From: Doris montereyensis
Taxonomy: Eukaryota > Mollusca > Gastropoda > Nudibranchia > Dorididae
Assembly: GCA_037039925.1 (NCBI GenBank)
Contig: JAXRKP010000398.1
Coordinates: 106,001-170,000 of the forward strand
Length of the DNA stretch: 64,000 bases
Direction of reading: 5' to 3'
This document shows, in pieces, positions 12,850 to 40,189 of this stretch. Position 1 is the stretch's first letter. Every line of letters begins with the position of its first letter. The notes below the pieces were generated by a model that was not told the origin of the DNA, ran no database searches, and saw only the letters and a program-made list of their open reading frames with translations. Position numbers and translations under genes: made by a program.

Positions 12850-15800
12850 ATTTTTTTTTAACAGTTCGTTTTAGTACTACTGAAGGTGATACTTTAAACT
12901 CTCAGTTTTCATATACTTTTGGAGTTTTAACATATAAGACAATATGGCATTTTGGTTGTGTTAAATAACATTGAACTGTCACTTTCTTTCATTAATATGG
13001 TTGCTGTGCAGTTATAATCTTTATTATTGCTTTTGTTGTGAACAAAACCTAAGTCTCACGACTACAACAATTTTCTTTTTAATATAATGATCACAGTAAC
13101 TCAAAAACGTCGCCAACAATTGTATAAAAAACCCGAAGGAACAAAATTTGCCATCAACGGAAAATTTCAGAGTATGGCTACTTAAATGACTTTATGCACA
13201 GACAAAATACAAATGATGGTAGAATCAAATGATTTTTACCTGCCACGAAATGAAAAGAATAATAAACCCACAAACAAAAAAATCTCAACCAAACTAACTT
13301 GACACTTTTGTAGAAAACAAATTCTTGGGGCAAAAATTAAACACTCGTGCCGCAAGGACACACACCATCTGAATAATTCAATGTGACAGCCCCTTAGCCC
13401 CTTTCGATGAACATTGCCCTTATCCTTTTGGTAAAGCACTCAATTCACTCCTTAATGTGAGAATAATTTATCGGCCGGAAATGGCTTTTGAGATGATTGA
13501 AAAACAAGAAGAATATCTTGTTTTATTAATTTTGTGCTAACCTTTTACTCATTTAAAATATGAACATTATCATGCTTTAAAATGAACCCCACCCCGACAA
13601 AAAAGAATAAAAAATATAATCCCACTTATTTTTTCATAAATATATAATCTTTAAGAAATCTTCAACTTCATCTCTGAAAGACAGAAACCAGAAATGAAAG
13701 GAACAGAGGAGCAGAGCAGAAGGAAACTGAGAGAAAAACAACAAAAAGGAATAGAGACCGTCTTGAGTTAAGAGGGTAAGACATATAATATAAACACTAT
13801 TTGTACGAATCATGAAATACACTGAGCCATATCTTCTTTCTTAAAAATGAAAATTCTACACAAATCAATGCCGCGACGAATCAAATTCACAAAGGATCGA
13901 TCGATAATCCATATATGACAAAATAACATGTTCGCTTATATTCTTATGTAGACGTGAAGTAGATTTAAAGAAAATTACTTTTATTATCAAACTCTGGGTA
14001 AGCAGTGCCTATGATCAGACATGATTTAAGAGCCTGGTTAATGGATAAACTGGAGGTGAAAAATAAACCAAACCAGGTAGCTTACCATGGCTCAGCATGA
14101 CCTCTAGGTATATGAACAACTGACCATAGGCTGGACAAGAGGTAACTACAAAGAGCTATCATGAAATTGACAACCATGTTGCAGCCAGATAAATCAATCA
14201 TAAGGGAAGACACTGAAAACTGAGCATGACCACTATTAACCAATACAAAGCCCCCCCCCCCCTCACTCCAAATACTTTGCGAATAAGACAAACACATTAC
14301 TAGTCAGTGTGAAGTAATGCCATCAAGGCAAAAGTTCCCTACTGCTTAAACCTAGAACACCACACCCATCATTCAATGTTTTCAGGGATACTCAAGATGC
14401 TGTTCTGAGATGTTCAATGGGTATAATTTCCACTGACAGGTTGATCAGTGTCTCCATAGAGGAATCGCGGAGGAATGAGCAAGATTTCAATTTTCCTTAA
14501 GTGAAAGGCGGAAATTTTTCTTTCTTACTCCCATGTTCTGTTATTGTGTTGCATTTGATTTTCTTTCTTTTTCGTCAAATTTTGAACACAAACCTTTAAT
14601 CTTAATGTGATCACAGATATTCAAAACAATGCAGAAACAGTCTGTGTCTAAGGCTCAATAGAAAAAAAGATTACATTAATTTCCCTATTGTAATACACTT
14701 CAATAAATGAAAAGACTATTACAAACGTATGTAAATACAATAACATAAACAAAACAAAATTGCAAGTCATTTCAAGAGTTAAAATAACATGACAGAATAC
14801 CATCCACCAAACAGGAAAGGGATTAATCAGTATGCAAACGAGAATGTGTACTTTTGCAAACCAAGCATTGAACAATATTTGATGAAGACCACAAAAAACA
14901 GGAAAAGAAAGGCGGAACCAGACAAAAATGAAGCGTTTGTTCTGGTCTCAGAGAGAGAGAGAAAATACAAACATACAAAAAAATGCTTTTAAAAAGGGAG
15001 GGACAATCGAAAGGAAACAAAATGGAGCTACATTTTTCCTCCCAAGCTTTTCTTTCTTTCTCTTTTCAATGAGAAAAACATCTAGAAACCCAACAAAACC
15101 CAAACAAGAACCCTATAAGCATACAGTCACTACCTAATGTTTCATAGGGTAACAAGAAATGTAGCCTGGTATAATAAGTTAATAAGGGATGCCTTCAATT
15201 ATCCTTGTTCTTTTTATTATATTATTATCGTTATCATTACTATTATCATTATTATTTTCATTGTGATCGTTACTAATTCATTCCATAGCAACATAATACA
15301 AAATTCATCAACTGACTGTCTTAACAAGACAAGAACATCCTTCCGTCTTGAAAAATTGGAGACGCAGAACGTATTGAGAGGACGCAGCTATATAGTCAGT
15401 TCGTAGTTGTTGCATCAGCTGTGACGTGTATTCCACTATCCGCACAGAGGCTCGTGCCCCCGAGTGCAACGGATGAGCAGGCAGCTGGCTGACTGACTGA
15501 CTGCAGTATGACACGGGAATGTTGTTTGACCTACTGTTTACTTCAACAGCTTTATAGGTTGTCACAAGATCATGGCAGATGGTGGTAGATAGACGAATAC
15601 AACGGTTTAAAACTGTCACAGCATCGCTTAACTGAGGCAGTACAATAATTTTATCACTTATCTCTATTCAGCTCGTGACAAGATGGGCGTTTCCACCGAT
15701 GTCGTTCGCCTCAAGCCATTTTTACAGAGGAAGCGAAGAGCAAAAGCTCTGGGAGTGCATGCCCTTTTTCCTTCTTTTCCTTCAGCTTTAACTGTTGTTT

Positions 15801-15920
15801 GATTTTTTTGTGTGTTTTAAAAAAAAAACCTTTAAACCATTTTCCCGGGTTCCTTATATTCCCTCACTACTAACTGAGATCTTTTGAGCTCCGTAACCGA
15901 CTAGGGAAAAGAAATTCATC
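12850..15920. other. Region downstream of PEDS1: 3' UTR candidate and AT-rich DNA
   Basis: No coding exon is recognised. Minus-strand AATAAA at 15213-15218 could end the PEDS1 transcript about 700 nt after the stop. An ATT/ATC tract lies at about 15210-15270. Poly(C) at 14250-14263 is a likely assembly weak point. Confidence 0.5.
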
Positions 15921-30176
<14,256 letters not shown>

Positions 30177-32865
30177 TTTCGCTGAGATTTGTTTGGCCCC
30201 CGACTCTGCACTCAAGAAATCAGAAGGCTAGGCCCGCAGAAATGATAATTCTGATGTAGCCTAGGCGTAGGTCTAAAACTAAAGTGTGAATACTCGCACG
30301 CGATTGGTCATTTAAAGATTTCCTACTTATACAAGCGATAGGGTAAATTACTTATTTTTCTAACGGTAAACCACTTCCCTTAAACTCGTGACAAGAACAG
30401 AAAATGCGGTGCAAATATATTTTGTCGATTGAGTTTATGACCTGGGCCTGTAGATAAACTCTTTTGGAAAGAGTAAATGATATCAAATAGGCCTAGGGTC
30501 TAAGGTTGTTATTTTTGGCTACCGTGTATCTAGGGTCAGTGGATCAAAGGTTAAAGGCAAAAAATCTCCATCCGGGATTGAGAACACTTCCGTCAATTTC
30601 TACTTTCGTTTTCGCAATTGTCTCATCAACCCTTGTTTCATTTTCATCAGCATCATAACTGTTTGCTGTACCACATGCTTAGATATACGTTTTGTCCTCC
30701 TGTGTTAGTGTTGTTCGCTTGCATATACACATCGTGTAAGTAATAGAACTATAATCTGAAAGTATATAACTGTATTTCAAGCTTATCATTTAGAGTAAAA
30801 TAACAGTTGAGTTGCGACTAAAAACTATAGTGAGTAGTACAGTTAGTATATCTATTCTCAGCCAAAATGTACGAGTGGTCATACTAATGCACGATTTTTT
30901 CATTTAACCGAATTTTACAACGCTAACTATCCCGTCAAAATGCAACAACAGTTGGCTTTACTTTGCCAAATGTAACATGTTTTTTTGTAAGTACGTTTTC
31001 AGTTTGTTGCATTTTTAGAGTCAATAATTCATGTGAACAACAAACTCAATAACTAACGTCCTTTTGCCTCATCCCAGTAACAAAATCTGTCACACATGTG
31101 TGTGCGCATGTATATGTGTGTCTGGGGCATCTAGATCTGTGTTAAGTATGTCCACACGACAATTTCTAGTCTTGGCTTCTTGGCACCCATATCCGCCCCA
31201 TTCCCTCCCTGACTCAGCCATCGACGATGGTCTACCAGGTACACACTCTGATCGGCTCTCTCTTTGATCACAATGAGAAAATCTGAGAAAGATCTTGTAT
31301 CACTTTTATCCATGGAGATCATACTCCATATATGACATGTGTGTCAAACAAATAAAAAAATCTCCTAGTTGCCAAATGTCTCCACCATCCCATCCGTTCT
31401 TGTGGTCTTGAGTGAGAGAAGATGGAACAATCTGTGAGAAGAGGTAAGGCCAATGATTGGGTATTATCCTCAAACAGAATAACAATGAATAAAACCCACA
31501 CGATAACAAAACAACTAACAATACGAAAGAGTATGTGTCCAAACAAGAATGGGGTGTACTACCAATAAGTAACTTAAACTGTCTCTCTCAAACAATGTCT
31601 GTACTATAGTACAACTTGAAACTGAATATTTCACTTTTTTGTTCTCTTCAAACCAACATATTTTGGCTAATATTACTACTAGATCTACTACCCCCACTAC
31701 CATTACTGTACCTATAAATTACTTTACTTCTTTCTATTACTACTAAGTTACTACTGCACCTTAAGGTGAAAAACGACAATAAATGACAGCTCCACCAATA
31801 AAGACAGAGAACAAACACGATGTTTTGGGTATAACCCTTCGTCAGATAACAAACGAGATATATATCTAGATTTAGATCTAAACTCTAATTTGTTTTTAAA
31901 AAATTATTTGATGGACAATTTAAACCACTACCATTGTACTTGGTATGTCTAAATTAGCTGAAGAAAATATTAAATTCTTTTATTTATCATGTGGTTGCCA
32001 TGGGAATGCCGCCATCTTTGATTTTCATTATATGAAAACACCTATAAACTTCATTTCAAGTAGGCTTTTTAATTTTGAACAGACTTGGCTGTAACTTTGC
32101 ACACAGTTCAATATATAACCGCACCGTGTAGTTTTTTGTGACAAATTAAACGGTTTTGATTTTATGAATTAAAAAATGTATAGCAACTTTTCCAATTTTT
32201 GGCAAATTTAATCATAAAAAAATTCTTTTTGCAAGAATTTGAAGAGATATTAAAAATCACTACTGCGTGAAATTTTTTATTGCATCATAGATGCTGTATA
32301 TCAAATTTGGGGCAATCGGACGATAAATGAAAAAGGAGATCGCAAATCAGGTTAGAAAATCGCATTAAAATCATTCTTTTCTGTTGTTTGAATGTTTTTT
32401 CGCATAAAAACCTAGAAAATAATAGTATAATACTTTGAAACATCATAAAATCTTGAGAGGCTTGCAAATACTTCATGTCGACCCTATTTCAACTACTCTG
32501 GGTCCCTTATACTCATGTTGGATGGCATTTTTCTTTAAATAACAGGTGGGTGGAATGTCTCCCGTAATTTTCGGCTGATCTTAGCTAATATTGTAAATAA
32601 TACCTCAAAAGTACATTCTTTGGATACGGTACTTTGTGATGATTAAAATAAGTACCAACCTGTGATACTTTAGACAAGATTTCCGGCTTTTATCGTGCAA
32701 CCGATGTATTGAAGGTTAGGCCGGTATCGTTCTTAAAAAATCGTATAAAATGAAATAATAGATACTGAGCCCTTTTTATGGTATCAATGTGAAGGGAAGG
32801 AACTGCTCTATCCAGTAGTGCAATAAACGAGATTTGTCCGATTTGGGGTAAATAAAATTCATGCC
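30177..32865. other. PEDS1 upstream region and AT-rich intergenic DNA
   Basis: The promoter should lie just above 30176, but no clear TATA box or initiator can be assigned. A fragment of the CCACTAACAAAGACAG element lies at 31760-31865 (AACCCTTCGTCAGATAACAA). A GGTTGCCATGGGAATGCCGC motif lies at 31991. No other gene is recognised. Confidence 0.5.
31760..31865 (+). mobile_element. Fragment of the CCACTAACAAAGACAG element, plus copy
   Basis: Shows AACGACAATAAATGACAGCT, CCACCAATAAAGACAGAGAA and GGGTATAACCCTTCGTCAGA, collinear with 45225-45345. Confidence 0.65.
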
Positions 32866-32869
32866 TTCA

Positions 32870-33109
32870 TCGGAAACCTCTCTAATCCGGAAATCAGGAA
32901 ACCCGGCCAATCAGGAAGAAATCCCAGGGAATGGAATTTTACAAATATATATTTTACCTGCTCTCTAAATGTGATGTGGCAGAAGGGTTTAAGTACCTGA
33001 AACTGTTGAGTAAAAACGAAAATGCTGAGGTCCCCATATAATTGGGAAACCCGGTTAATCAGGACAATTTAACAATCTACCGACATTTCCCGATTAGAGA
33101 GGTTTCACT

Positions 33110-33112
<3 letters not shown>
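32870..33112. mobile_element. Short non-autonomous DNA transposon, pogo-like (Tc1/mariner superfamily)
   Basis: The left end has GAAACCTCTCTAATCCGGAA. The right end, read on minus, is CAGTGAAACCTCTCTAATCG. These inverted termini resemble pogo-type ends next to TA. Inside, GGAAACCCGG(C/T)(C/T)AATCAGGA occurs twice in direct orientation (about 32897 and 33044). No transposase is present. The ACT array begins immediately at the right terminus. Confidence 0.6.
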
Positions 33113-33630
<518 letters not shown>

Positions 33631-33639
33631 AATACTACT

Positions 33640-34114
33640 GTTCTGCTGCTGCTGCCAATGCTTCCTAATGCTACTAATAATTGCTATTTTTATCTTATTA
33701 CTACTTCTATGCCTATTACAATATTAGTAACAAATTGACTACTACTACTACTACTACTAAGTAGTAGTTGTCTAAGAACACACCATTTTTTTCTGCAGGT
33801 AGCTCATCTTGTTGTTTCTCACGCAATGCTCTGATTTTCCTTTTTCAGAAATTTCTGTCCAGTTCAGTCTTTGGTTTGGAGTAAGACATGTTTCCTTATC
33901 TGTTACGGAGCCTTGCAAGTTTTCCAGACCATCTGCTAAAGCCAGAACTTTTGGTAAAAGCTGTTTGTCAGATGAGCGTCTGTCATTCCCACAGCAGCCA
34001 TCAGGTTGCTAGACCCATCCAACCCTCCAAACGCAAAGGAGTTATTGACAGGGTAGGTGTTTTGAAGCAAACAATAATTGAAGATCAGGATGGGGAAAGA
34101 CATGACCAATAGTC
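33640..34114 (+). other. Intergenic DNA with an unrecognised exon-like stretch
   Basis: At 33835-34050 a polypyrimidine tract and TTTTTCAG precede about 200 bp that are less AT-rich and open in one plus frame for about 60 codons. A possible donor GTAGGT lies near 34052. I recognise no protein family. A frame change in the middle would be needed to keep it open to the donor, so it may be a decayed exon or chance. Confidence 0.2.
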
Positions 34115-34250
34115 ACATAGTGGGTGGTTGGCGGGCGCTACTGGTAGGTTCTATTTCTTTCCTTTCACACTTTCACTTTGCAGTTTCCTCTTCATCCACC
34201 CTAAGATCAACGATATGGTGGAATGGGTAAATTTCAGTGAAACAAAAAAC
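34115..34250 (+). repeat. PYR element, plus copy
   Basis: GTGGGTGGTTGGCGGGCGCT, ACTGGTAGGTTCTATTTCTT, then TTCACTTTGCAGTTTCCTCT and GGGTAAATTTCAGTGAAACA: one of the best-preserved copies and useful for defining the family ends. Confidence 0.75.
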
Positions 34251-34685
34251 CATAGTCACGTATGCATAGAACTGAGAAAATCTTCGTCTTTTTATTTTTT
34301 AAGAGCCCCCAAGTACATGTATGTTGTTGATATTTATAAAAGAAAGCAAAGTACATGCATGCTACTAACGTACACTTTGTTAAATTGCATAGTCAATCAA
34401 ACTATTCAAACGCTCTTAATTGAACTATGATCGTTTTCCCATCTCGGTCTTCAATTGTTTCCTTTTTTTCCCTTATTTAAAAAGGTTTACTATTACTACC
34501 ATGATTCTTTTGATGTGAAGCATTTCTCTTTCATTCTTATGGCACTACTAAGTTTCGAGGAAATTAAGGACCCTGACTTGTAAACACGTTTTAAAATGTC
34601 AACTTGGGGTCCTATGATAATGTCATTGATGGTTACTATGGGGATGGAATGTGATTTCCAATCAATCTTTTGACCTTTATGGGCA

Positions 34686-35200
34686 AGGGGACTCGATGGT
34701 CCAGATCCAAGGTGTCAGCCTCTCAACCAAAAAGGTCATCAGTTTAAGGTTTGACGGTTAAAAAATGTTCTTGATTTTTCGTTTAAGTAAAAAGTAAAAC
34801 TAAGATAGAAATAAATCAAATGAGATGGTTTGGGGCATGTAAACAGAATGAATGACATCAGTATACAGTGCTAAAACTCAAGGTAAAAGGCCAAAAGGCA
34901 GACCTCTGAGAAAGGGAAAAGAAGATATAAAGAGGCTTTAAAGCAAAAACATTTTAACTTTCATGGAAGGGAACAGAAAATGTCAGGACAGGGCAGCCTG
35001 GAGAAATATCATTTCGGTCATCTAAACCCATTCACCGAAAGGTAAAATGGAAACTGATAAAGATAAAGAAAGAAAGAAAGAAAGTAAAAAGTAAAATCCA
35101 ACCTCCTGATCCAGGTAGGTGGATCGACACCTAATCCCATTGGAGACGGACAATAAAAAGGAGGTCCTGTATGCACGTTGTTTTGATTTTGTTTGGGGGT
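34686..35200 (+). mobile_element. SINE2 plus copy, split by a nested LINE
   Basis: The head GGGGACTCGATGGTCCAGAT and a degenerate B-box region run to 34799. The body resumes at 35082 with the duplicated target, then TGATCCAGGTAGGTGGATCG, ACACCTAATCCCATTGGAGA and GGAGGTCCTGTATGCACGTT. The 3' part beyond about 35180 is lost. Confidence 0.85.
34800..35081 (+). mobile_element. 5'-truncated non-LTR retrotransposon copy with 15-bp target-site duplication
   Basis: The ~280 bp are collinear with the last part of the element at 40863-42935: GAGATGGTTTGG, GGCAGACCTC, a GGACAGGGCAGCCTGGAGAA block, and a (GAAA)n tail. It is flanked by AAGTAAAAAGTAAAA at 34785-34799 and 35082-35096. That shows target-primed insertion into the SINE2 copy. 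Only the C-terminal end of the ORF is present, with frame breaks. Confidence 0.9.
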
Positions 35201-35284
35201 TTTTGTTGGTTGGTCGTTGGTTTGTTGTTTTTTTTTTGCTGCCTTTTTTCACTTTTTAGTGGCATTATAATATAATCTTTTACG

Positions 35285-35525
35285 ATGTGTCTTTGGCTCA
35301 ATCTGTAGACTAGCGTCTGACTACCATCCAGGAGGCCAGACTTCGATTATTAGTATTAGTCCGGATACATTTGTCGTCTATGTCGACCCAGCTGCGAAAT
35401 GGGTAGCTAGGTCTCGCCGTGGAAAGCAATGGCAAACTACAATGTACCACGTTATGTCGTTCTCGTATGCCTAGAAAAAAATGAGACTCTACTCCTAGTT
35501 CCCCTATGCTGAACTTTAGCATGAT
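35285..35525 (+). mobile_element. Possible third tRNA-derived SINE family
   Basis: The sequence TTTGGCTCAATCTGTAGACT with GGCCAGACTTCGATTATTA is a degraded tRNA-like head. It is followed by TCGACCCAGCTGCGAAATGG, GTAGCTAGGTCTCGCC and AAGCAATGGCAAACTAC. The body differs from SINE1 and SINE2. Only this copy is seen, so the call rests on layout. Confidence 0.45.
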
Positions 35526-35544
35526 TGTCTTTTAAGTTATGTTT

Positions 35545-35575
<31 letters not shown>

Positions 35576-35627
35576 TAACAATCTGGGGGCGTATGTATAC
35601 CTAAGAATCCAGATAGTTATTACGTTT

Positions 35628-35912
35628 AGGGTTTGCCTCTGGATAAGTGGCCGACGTGTTAGGCTGCGGGATTTGGGATCATGATGCCTTGGCTTCGAAT
35701 CCTAGCCAAGCTAGGCCCGACGTTGTGTTCCTTGGGAAAGACACTTGATTTAACATATGCACTTTCTCCCACTCGACCCAGGTGCAAATGGGTACAAGCA
35801 CTAGCTTGGGGGGGGGGGGGGTAAAAACCTACTTCAGATTAACGCCTTATTATCACCTGTTCTGCTTCACGCTATAGAAACCAGGAGAAACTATATGGAC
35901 CGTAATGGCCGT
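35628..35912 (+). mobile_element. SINE1, plus copy
   Basis: Head AGTGGCCGACGTGTTAGGCT with B-box-like GGCTTCGAATCCTAGC. Body CCTTGGGAAAGACACTTG, CTCGACCCAGGTGCAAATGG, a G12 run at 35810, then TTCTGCTTCACGCTATAGAA and GACCGTAATGGCC. Confidence 0.87.
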
Positions 35913-36026
35913 GACAGAATGTCACTTACTCTCAAACCGGATGTCTTAAGTTTGAGTCTTGTTGTGAATATGAACATGTCAGAATTGACCTCTACACTCC
36001 CATATTAAAGCCAGGAGGCTGGATCT

Positions 36027-36290
<264 letters not shown>

Positions 36291-36294
36291 GACA

Positions 36295-37145
36295 TATAAT
36301 GACAGGAGACACAGACAGAGAGACAGACACTACAGACGGACACACTTGTACTTTGTGCAGATGGATGGCGATATAAGAGACAAAAGGCCGCGCTTCAAGA
36401 CTTTATTGTTTCCCATTAGTAACGGTCATGGCTTGTCTTCTAACGCAGAGGCATATGGTCAAAAGCTTGTCTTTTCATCTTTTGTTTTCTTTATCAATGT
36501 TTGGATTGTAATCGCCCCCAAAAAATCGATAACATATCGAATTTGTCCAGTGTTATAATGTATGGGTGAATCAATCATTACACACCCTCACGCACAAGGA
36601 GATTCCATAAAACGAATGAGAAAACTCAAAAGAAACAGAGTAAAACAGATAAAGAAGAAAAACAAGACGAAGAAGGAGGAAGAGGGGAATGAGAAGAAAG
36701 AAGAGGAGAAAAGCATTTGCTCGCTTGTTAAGGTTATAACCGGGATGTGTCCCACACGAGAGAATCTCTCACAGTTTTTTGCTTGAAAAGGGGCTTGAAT
36801 AAGCTGGTATTGTCGAACACCTTGGACAACTCTTGAAGGACTGTGTATTCGTCTTTTAACTTTAAGTTAAGCCGAGGGTGTGAGGCAATAGAACACGAAA
36901 CGGGGACAGTTTTTGGTGCATGCACAATGTCATTGTGTAACACAGGTCAAAATACAGGTATTCATCCAGGGACAAGGTGAACCGTCGTTGCCTGATACTA
37001 CTATACTATTATTATTATAATAATATTATTATTATTATTATATTGTACGCTACACACATAAACGTGTTCCCATGTTTGTACGGCAAACACTTGCGACAGT
37101 CACAAGCAGTGCTTATGAATAAATGTAATAGCTAACCAGCACGTT
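36295..37145. other. Intergenic DNA, nothing recognised
   Basis: Includes a purine-rich stretch at 36610-36720 that translates to a Lys/Glu-rich sequence and an ATT run at 37009-37041. No conserved coding motif is visible. Confidence 0.5.
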
Positions 37146-37154
37146 TTTGTTTCA

Positions 37155-37492
<338 letters not shown>

Positions 37493-37673
37493 GGACGAGC
37501 GTATGTGTGCTTGCAACCTGATAGATAGAGCGTTACCAACCCGGCAGGTCACTTCGCTCCACAGACATTAGACAATGCCCTCCAATTGTAATTGAAGATT
37601 GAGGATCACACGCTGTCGACTGACTGAATCTGAAGAAAGTTGGCGAGGCGTAGTTTCCAATACTTCGGTCCAA

Positions 37674-37710
<37 letters not shown>

Positions 37711-38061
37711 AATTAATACAACAGCTTTCCGCTTGAAATATGTCAGTCTTCGTTCTTCGACGTCTTCAAAAAGCGCCATAAGAAGACGCGTCTGTATAGA
37801 CAGGCGTGTCATTGAACTTTTATTTCTTCAAGTGCCTTAGTCCTAATCTTATAAATACGGTGTTCTCAGCATTGAAATTGTAATGCGCCCAAAGCCCATT
37901 GCGCAATATGAATGTTAATATTAAATTTTTATTAATTTTTTTTTTTATTACTGATGGACAGAAAGTATAATGTGCCACACATTTAGTCAGGAGACGCTAG
38001 GGCAAAGGACGAGAAAAGGACGTCAAGCTGGGCTTATTTTTTAAAGTGACTTCGATAGTCT
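37493..38061. other. Intergenic DNA with a short (TA)n
   Basis: (TA)n lies at 37677-37709. Nothing else is recognised. Confidence 0.55.
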
Positions 38062-38362
38062 GGTAATTAGTTTGCGATGGCTGGAGATCGTAAGATCACG
38101 GGTTCGAATCTAGCAGTGCTGCTAGGTCCGACATTCTATTCCTAAGGAAAGACCCTTGACACGCAATCCCCTCCCCCCACCCCCACTCGACCCGGGGCGA
38201 AAGTGATTACCAGCCACAGTTTGGGAGTGAAAACGTGTGACAGTGACAGGCTAGCGTCCTGTCCGAGAGATGATTACCTTTACCTATTCCGCATAGGGCT
38301 AGAGAAGCCGGGATAAGCTCGGACCCTATGGGCCTCGTTGGCCTCTAATTTAAAGGAAATGT
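38062..38362 (+). mobile_element. SINE1, plus copy
   Basis: The head contains GATCACGGGTTCGAATCTAG. The body has TTCCTAAGGAAAGACCCTTG, CACTCGACCCGGGGCGAAAG, CAGGCTAGCGTCCTGTCCGA, and the end GGACCCTATGGGCCTCGTTG, GCCTCTAATTTAAAGGAA. Confidence 0.87.
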
Positions 38363-38824
38363 TCTGCCACCGTGAAAAAAACAGGGCTACCCCTGCCAAG
38401 TTTCGACTTCCCCGTCATACATTTTCTGTGCGTACCTTAAATTGAAGTGCGCGCGCGCAAATGGAGAGGGTTCATAGTGCCACTTACGCTTCTCGTAGGC
38501 ACCTTAATCGAAGTACTTGGCCTACTAGTTATGTGTACGTAAATAATGACCTACAGCATGTCTTCCTATTGAAAATATGTCTTGTGTCTTTTGCCTCCCA
38601 CCAACAACTGAATTTGTCAACGTCATCGTCCATTTTGATCGATACCACTAATACCAGGATACGCATAGTATTGTCACCTGATCTACGACACACACACACA
38701 CACACACACACACACATCCGAATGATAAGATAAAGGGAGTGACCGAAGGGCCATCTCGTGTTGTTGTCGTCTTGCGTGTGTGTGTGACAGAAGTGTGACA
38801 AGTCACGTACCTACTTCTTTATTC
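38363..38824. other. Intergenic DNA with a short (CA)n
   Basis: (CA)n lies at 38689-38715. No gene is recognised. Confidence 0.55.
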
Positions 38825-38837
38825 TGGCTCGCACGAC

Positions 38838-39348
38838 AATGGACGGAGGTGTGCGAAGCAATGTATTCATGTAGACAATGGACGGAGGTGTACGAAGCAA
38901 TGTATTAATGTAGACAATGGACGGAGGTGTGCGAAGCAATGTATTAATGTAGACAATGGACGGAGGTGTACGAAGCAATGTATTAATGTAGACAATGGAC
39001 GGAGGTGTACGAAGCAATGTATTAATGTAGACAATGGACGGAGGTGTGCGAAGCAATGTATTAATGTAGACAATGGACGGAGGTGTGCGAAGCAATGTAT
39101 TAATGTAGACAATGGACGGAGGTGTGCGAAGCAATGTATTAATGTAGACAATGGACGGAGGTGTGCGAAGCAATGTATTCATGTAGACAATGGACGGAGG
39201 TGTGCGAAGCAATGTATTAATGTAGACAATGGACGGAGGTGTGCGAAGCAATGTATTAATGTAGACAATGGACGGAGGTGTGCGAAGCAATGTATTCATG
39301 TAGACAATGGACGGAGGTGTGCGAAGCAATGTATTAATGTAGACAATC
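38838..39348. repeat. 39-bp minisatellite, ~13 units
   Basis: Unit GTAGACAATGGACGGAGGTG followed by TGCGAAGCAATGTATTAAT, extremely uniform. Variants are GTG/GTA before CGAAG and ATTAAT/ATTCAT. The period is divisible by three, so the minus frame is open for 172 codons; this is not a gene. Confidence 0.97.
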
Positions 39349-39722
39349 GCACAGACGATTTTGAATTTGATAGCAATATATTTAATGTAGACAATCGCAC
39401 AGACGATTTTGAATTTGATAGCAATATATTTAATGTAGACAATCGCACAGACGATTTTGAATTTGATAGCAATATATTTAATGTAGACAATCGCACAGAC
39501 GATTTTGAATTTGATAGCAATGTATTAATGTAGACAATCGCACAGACGATTTTGAATTTGATAGCAATGTATTAATGTAGACAATCGCACAGACGATTTT
39601 GAATTTGATAGCAATGTATTAATGTAGACAATCGCACAGACGATTTTGAATTTGATAGCAATGTATTAATGTAGACAATCGCACAGACGATTTTGAATTT
39701 GATAGCAATATATTTATGTAGA
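39339..39722. repeat. 47/48-bp minisatellite, ~8 units, fused to the 39-bp array
   Basis: Unit GTAGACAATCGCACAGACGA, TTTTGAATTTGATAGCAATA and TATTTAAT (48 bp) or GTATTAAT ending (47 bp). It keeps the GTAGACAAT start and AGCAATGTATTAAT end of the neighbouring 39-bp unit and has a different centre. Confidence 0.96.
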
Positions 39723-39734
39723 CACCCACACAGG

Positions 39735-40065
39735 CGTGTTTGATTTTGTTTTGAGTTTACCTGCATCCACAACTATGTGTGAAGTCGAGGTTTTGGGTAG
39801 GCTTTTAATTTTGTCCCGACTGCCCTGTGAACAGCCAAGGGATTGTTTTTTTTGTCCAGACTGTCCTGTGAACAGCCAAGGGATTTTTAATTTTGTCCAG
39901 ACTGCCCTGTAAACAGCCAAGGGATTTTTAACGTGCATACAGCGTTGTGATCTGCAAACGGGACCACCTTTTTTTTTTTTTTTAGAAATCGTCCATCGCC
40001 GATGGGACTAGGTGTCGATCCACCTACCTGGATCTGCGGGTAGGGGGTGGGGTTGGTGGAAGGGG
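39735..40065 (-). mobile_element. SINE2, minus copy with internal triplication
   Basis: Contains CTGCATCCACAACTATGTGT, then three copies of a ~40-bp block ending CTGTGAACAGCCAAGGGAT or CTGTAAACAGCCAAGGGAT. Then GGGACTAGGTGTCGATCCAC and CTACCTGGATC. The tRNA-like head is absent. Confidence 0.88.
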
Positions 40066-40189
40066 TTAAATGTAATGAAACAAACGTAAAAGAAAAAAGC
40101 CCATGCGAAGCAGCGCTTCCACTTGTTTGTTGGGCTCTTTGACGGCGACGGTTGGTATTATGGTCTGGAGGTGGGTTTTTTTTCTTGAA

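Noticed and set aside
30177..30215. Upstream TTG as an alternative PEDS1 start adding 13 residues
   Set aside because: TTG starts are not normal for animal nuclear genes, and the ATG at 30176 has a good context.
38811..39329. 172-codon open frame on minus
   Set aside because: It is the 39-bp minisatellite read in frame, with no conserved start or splice context.
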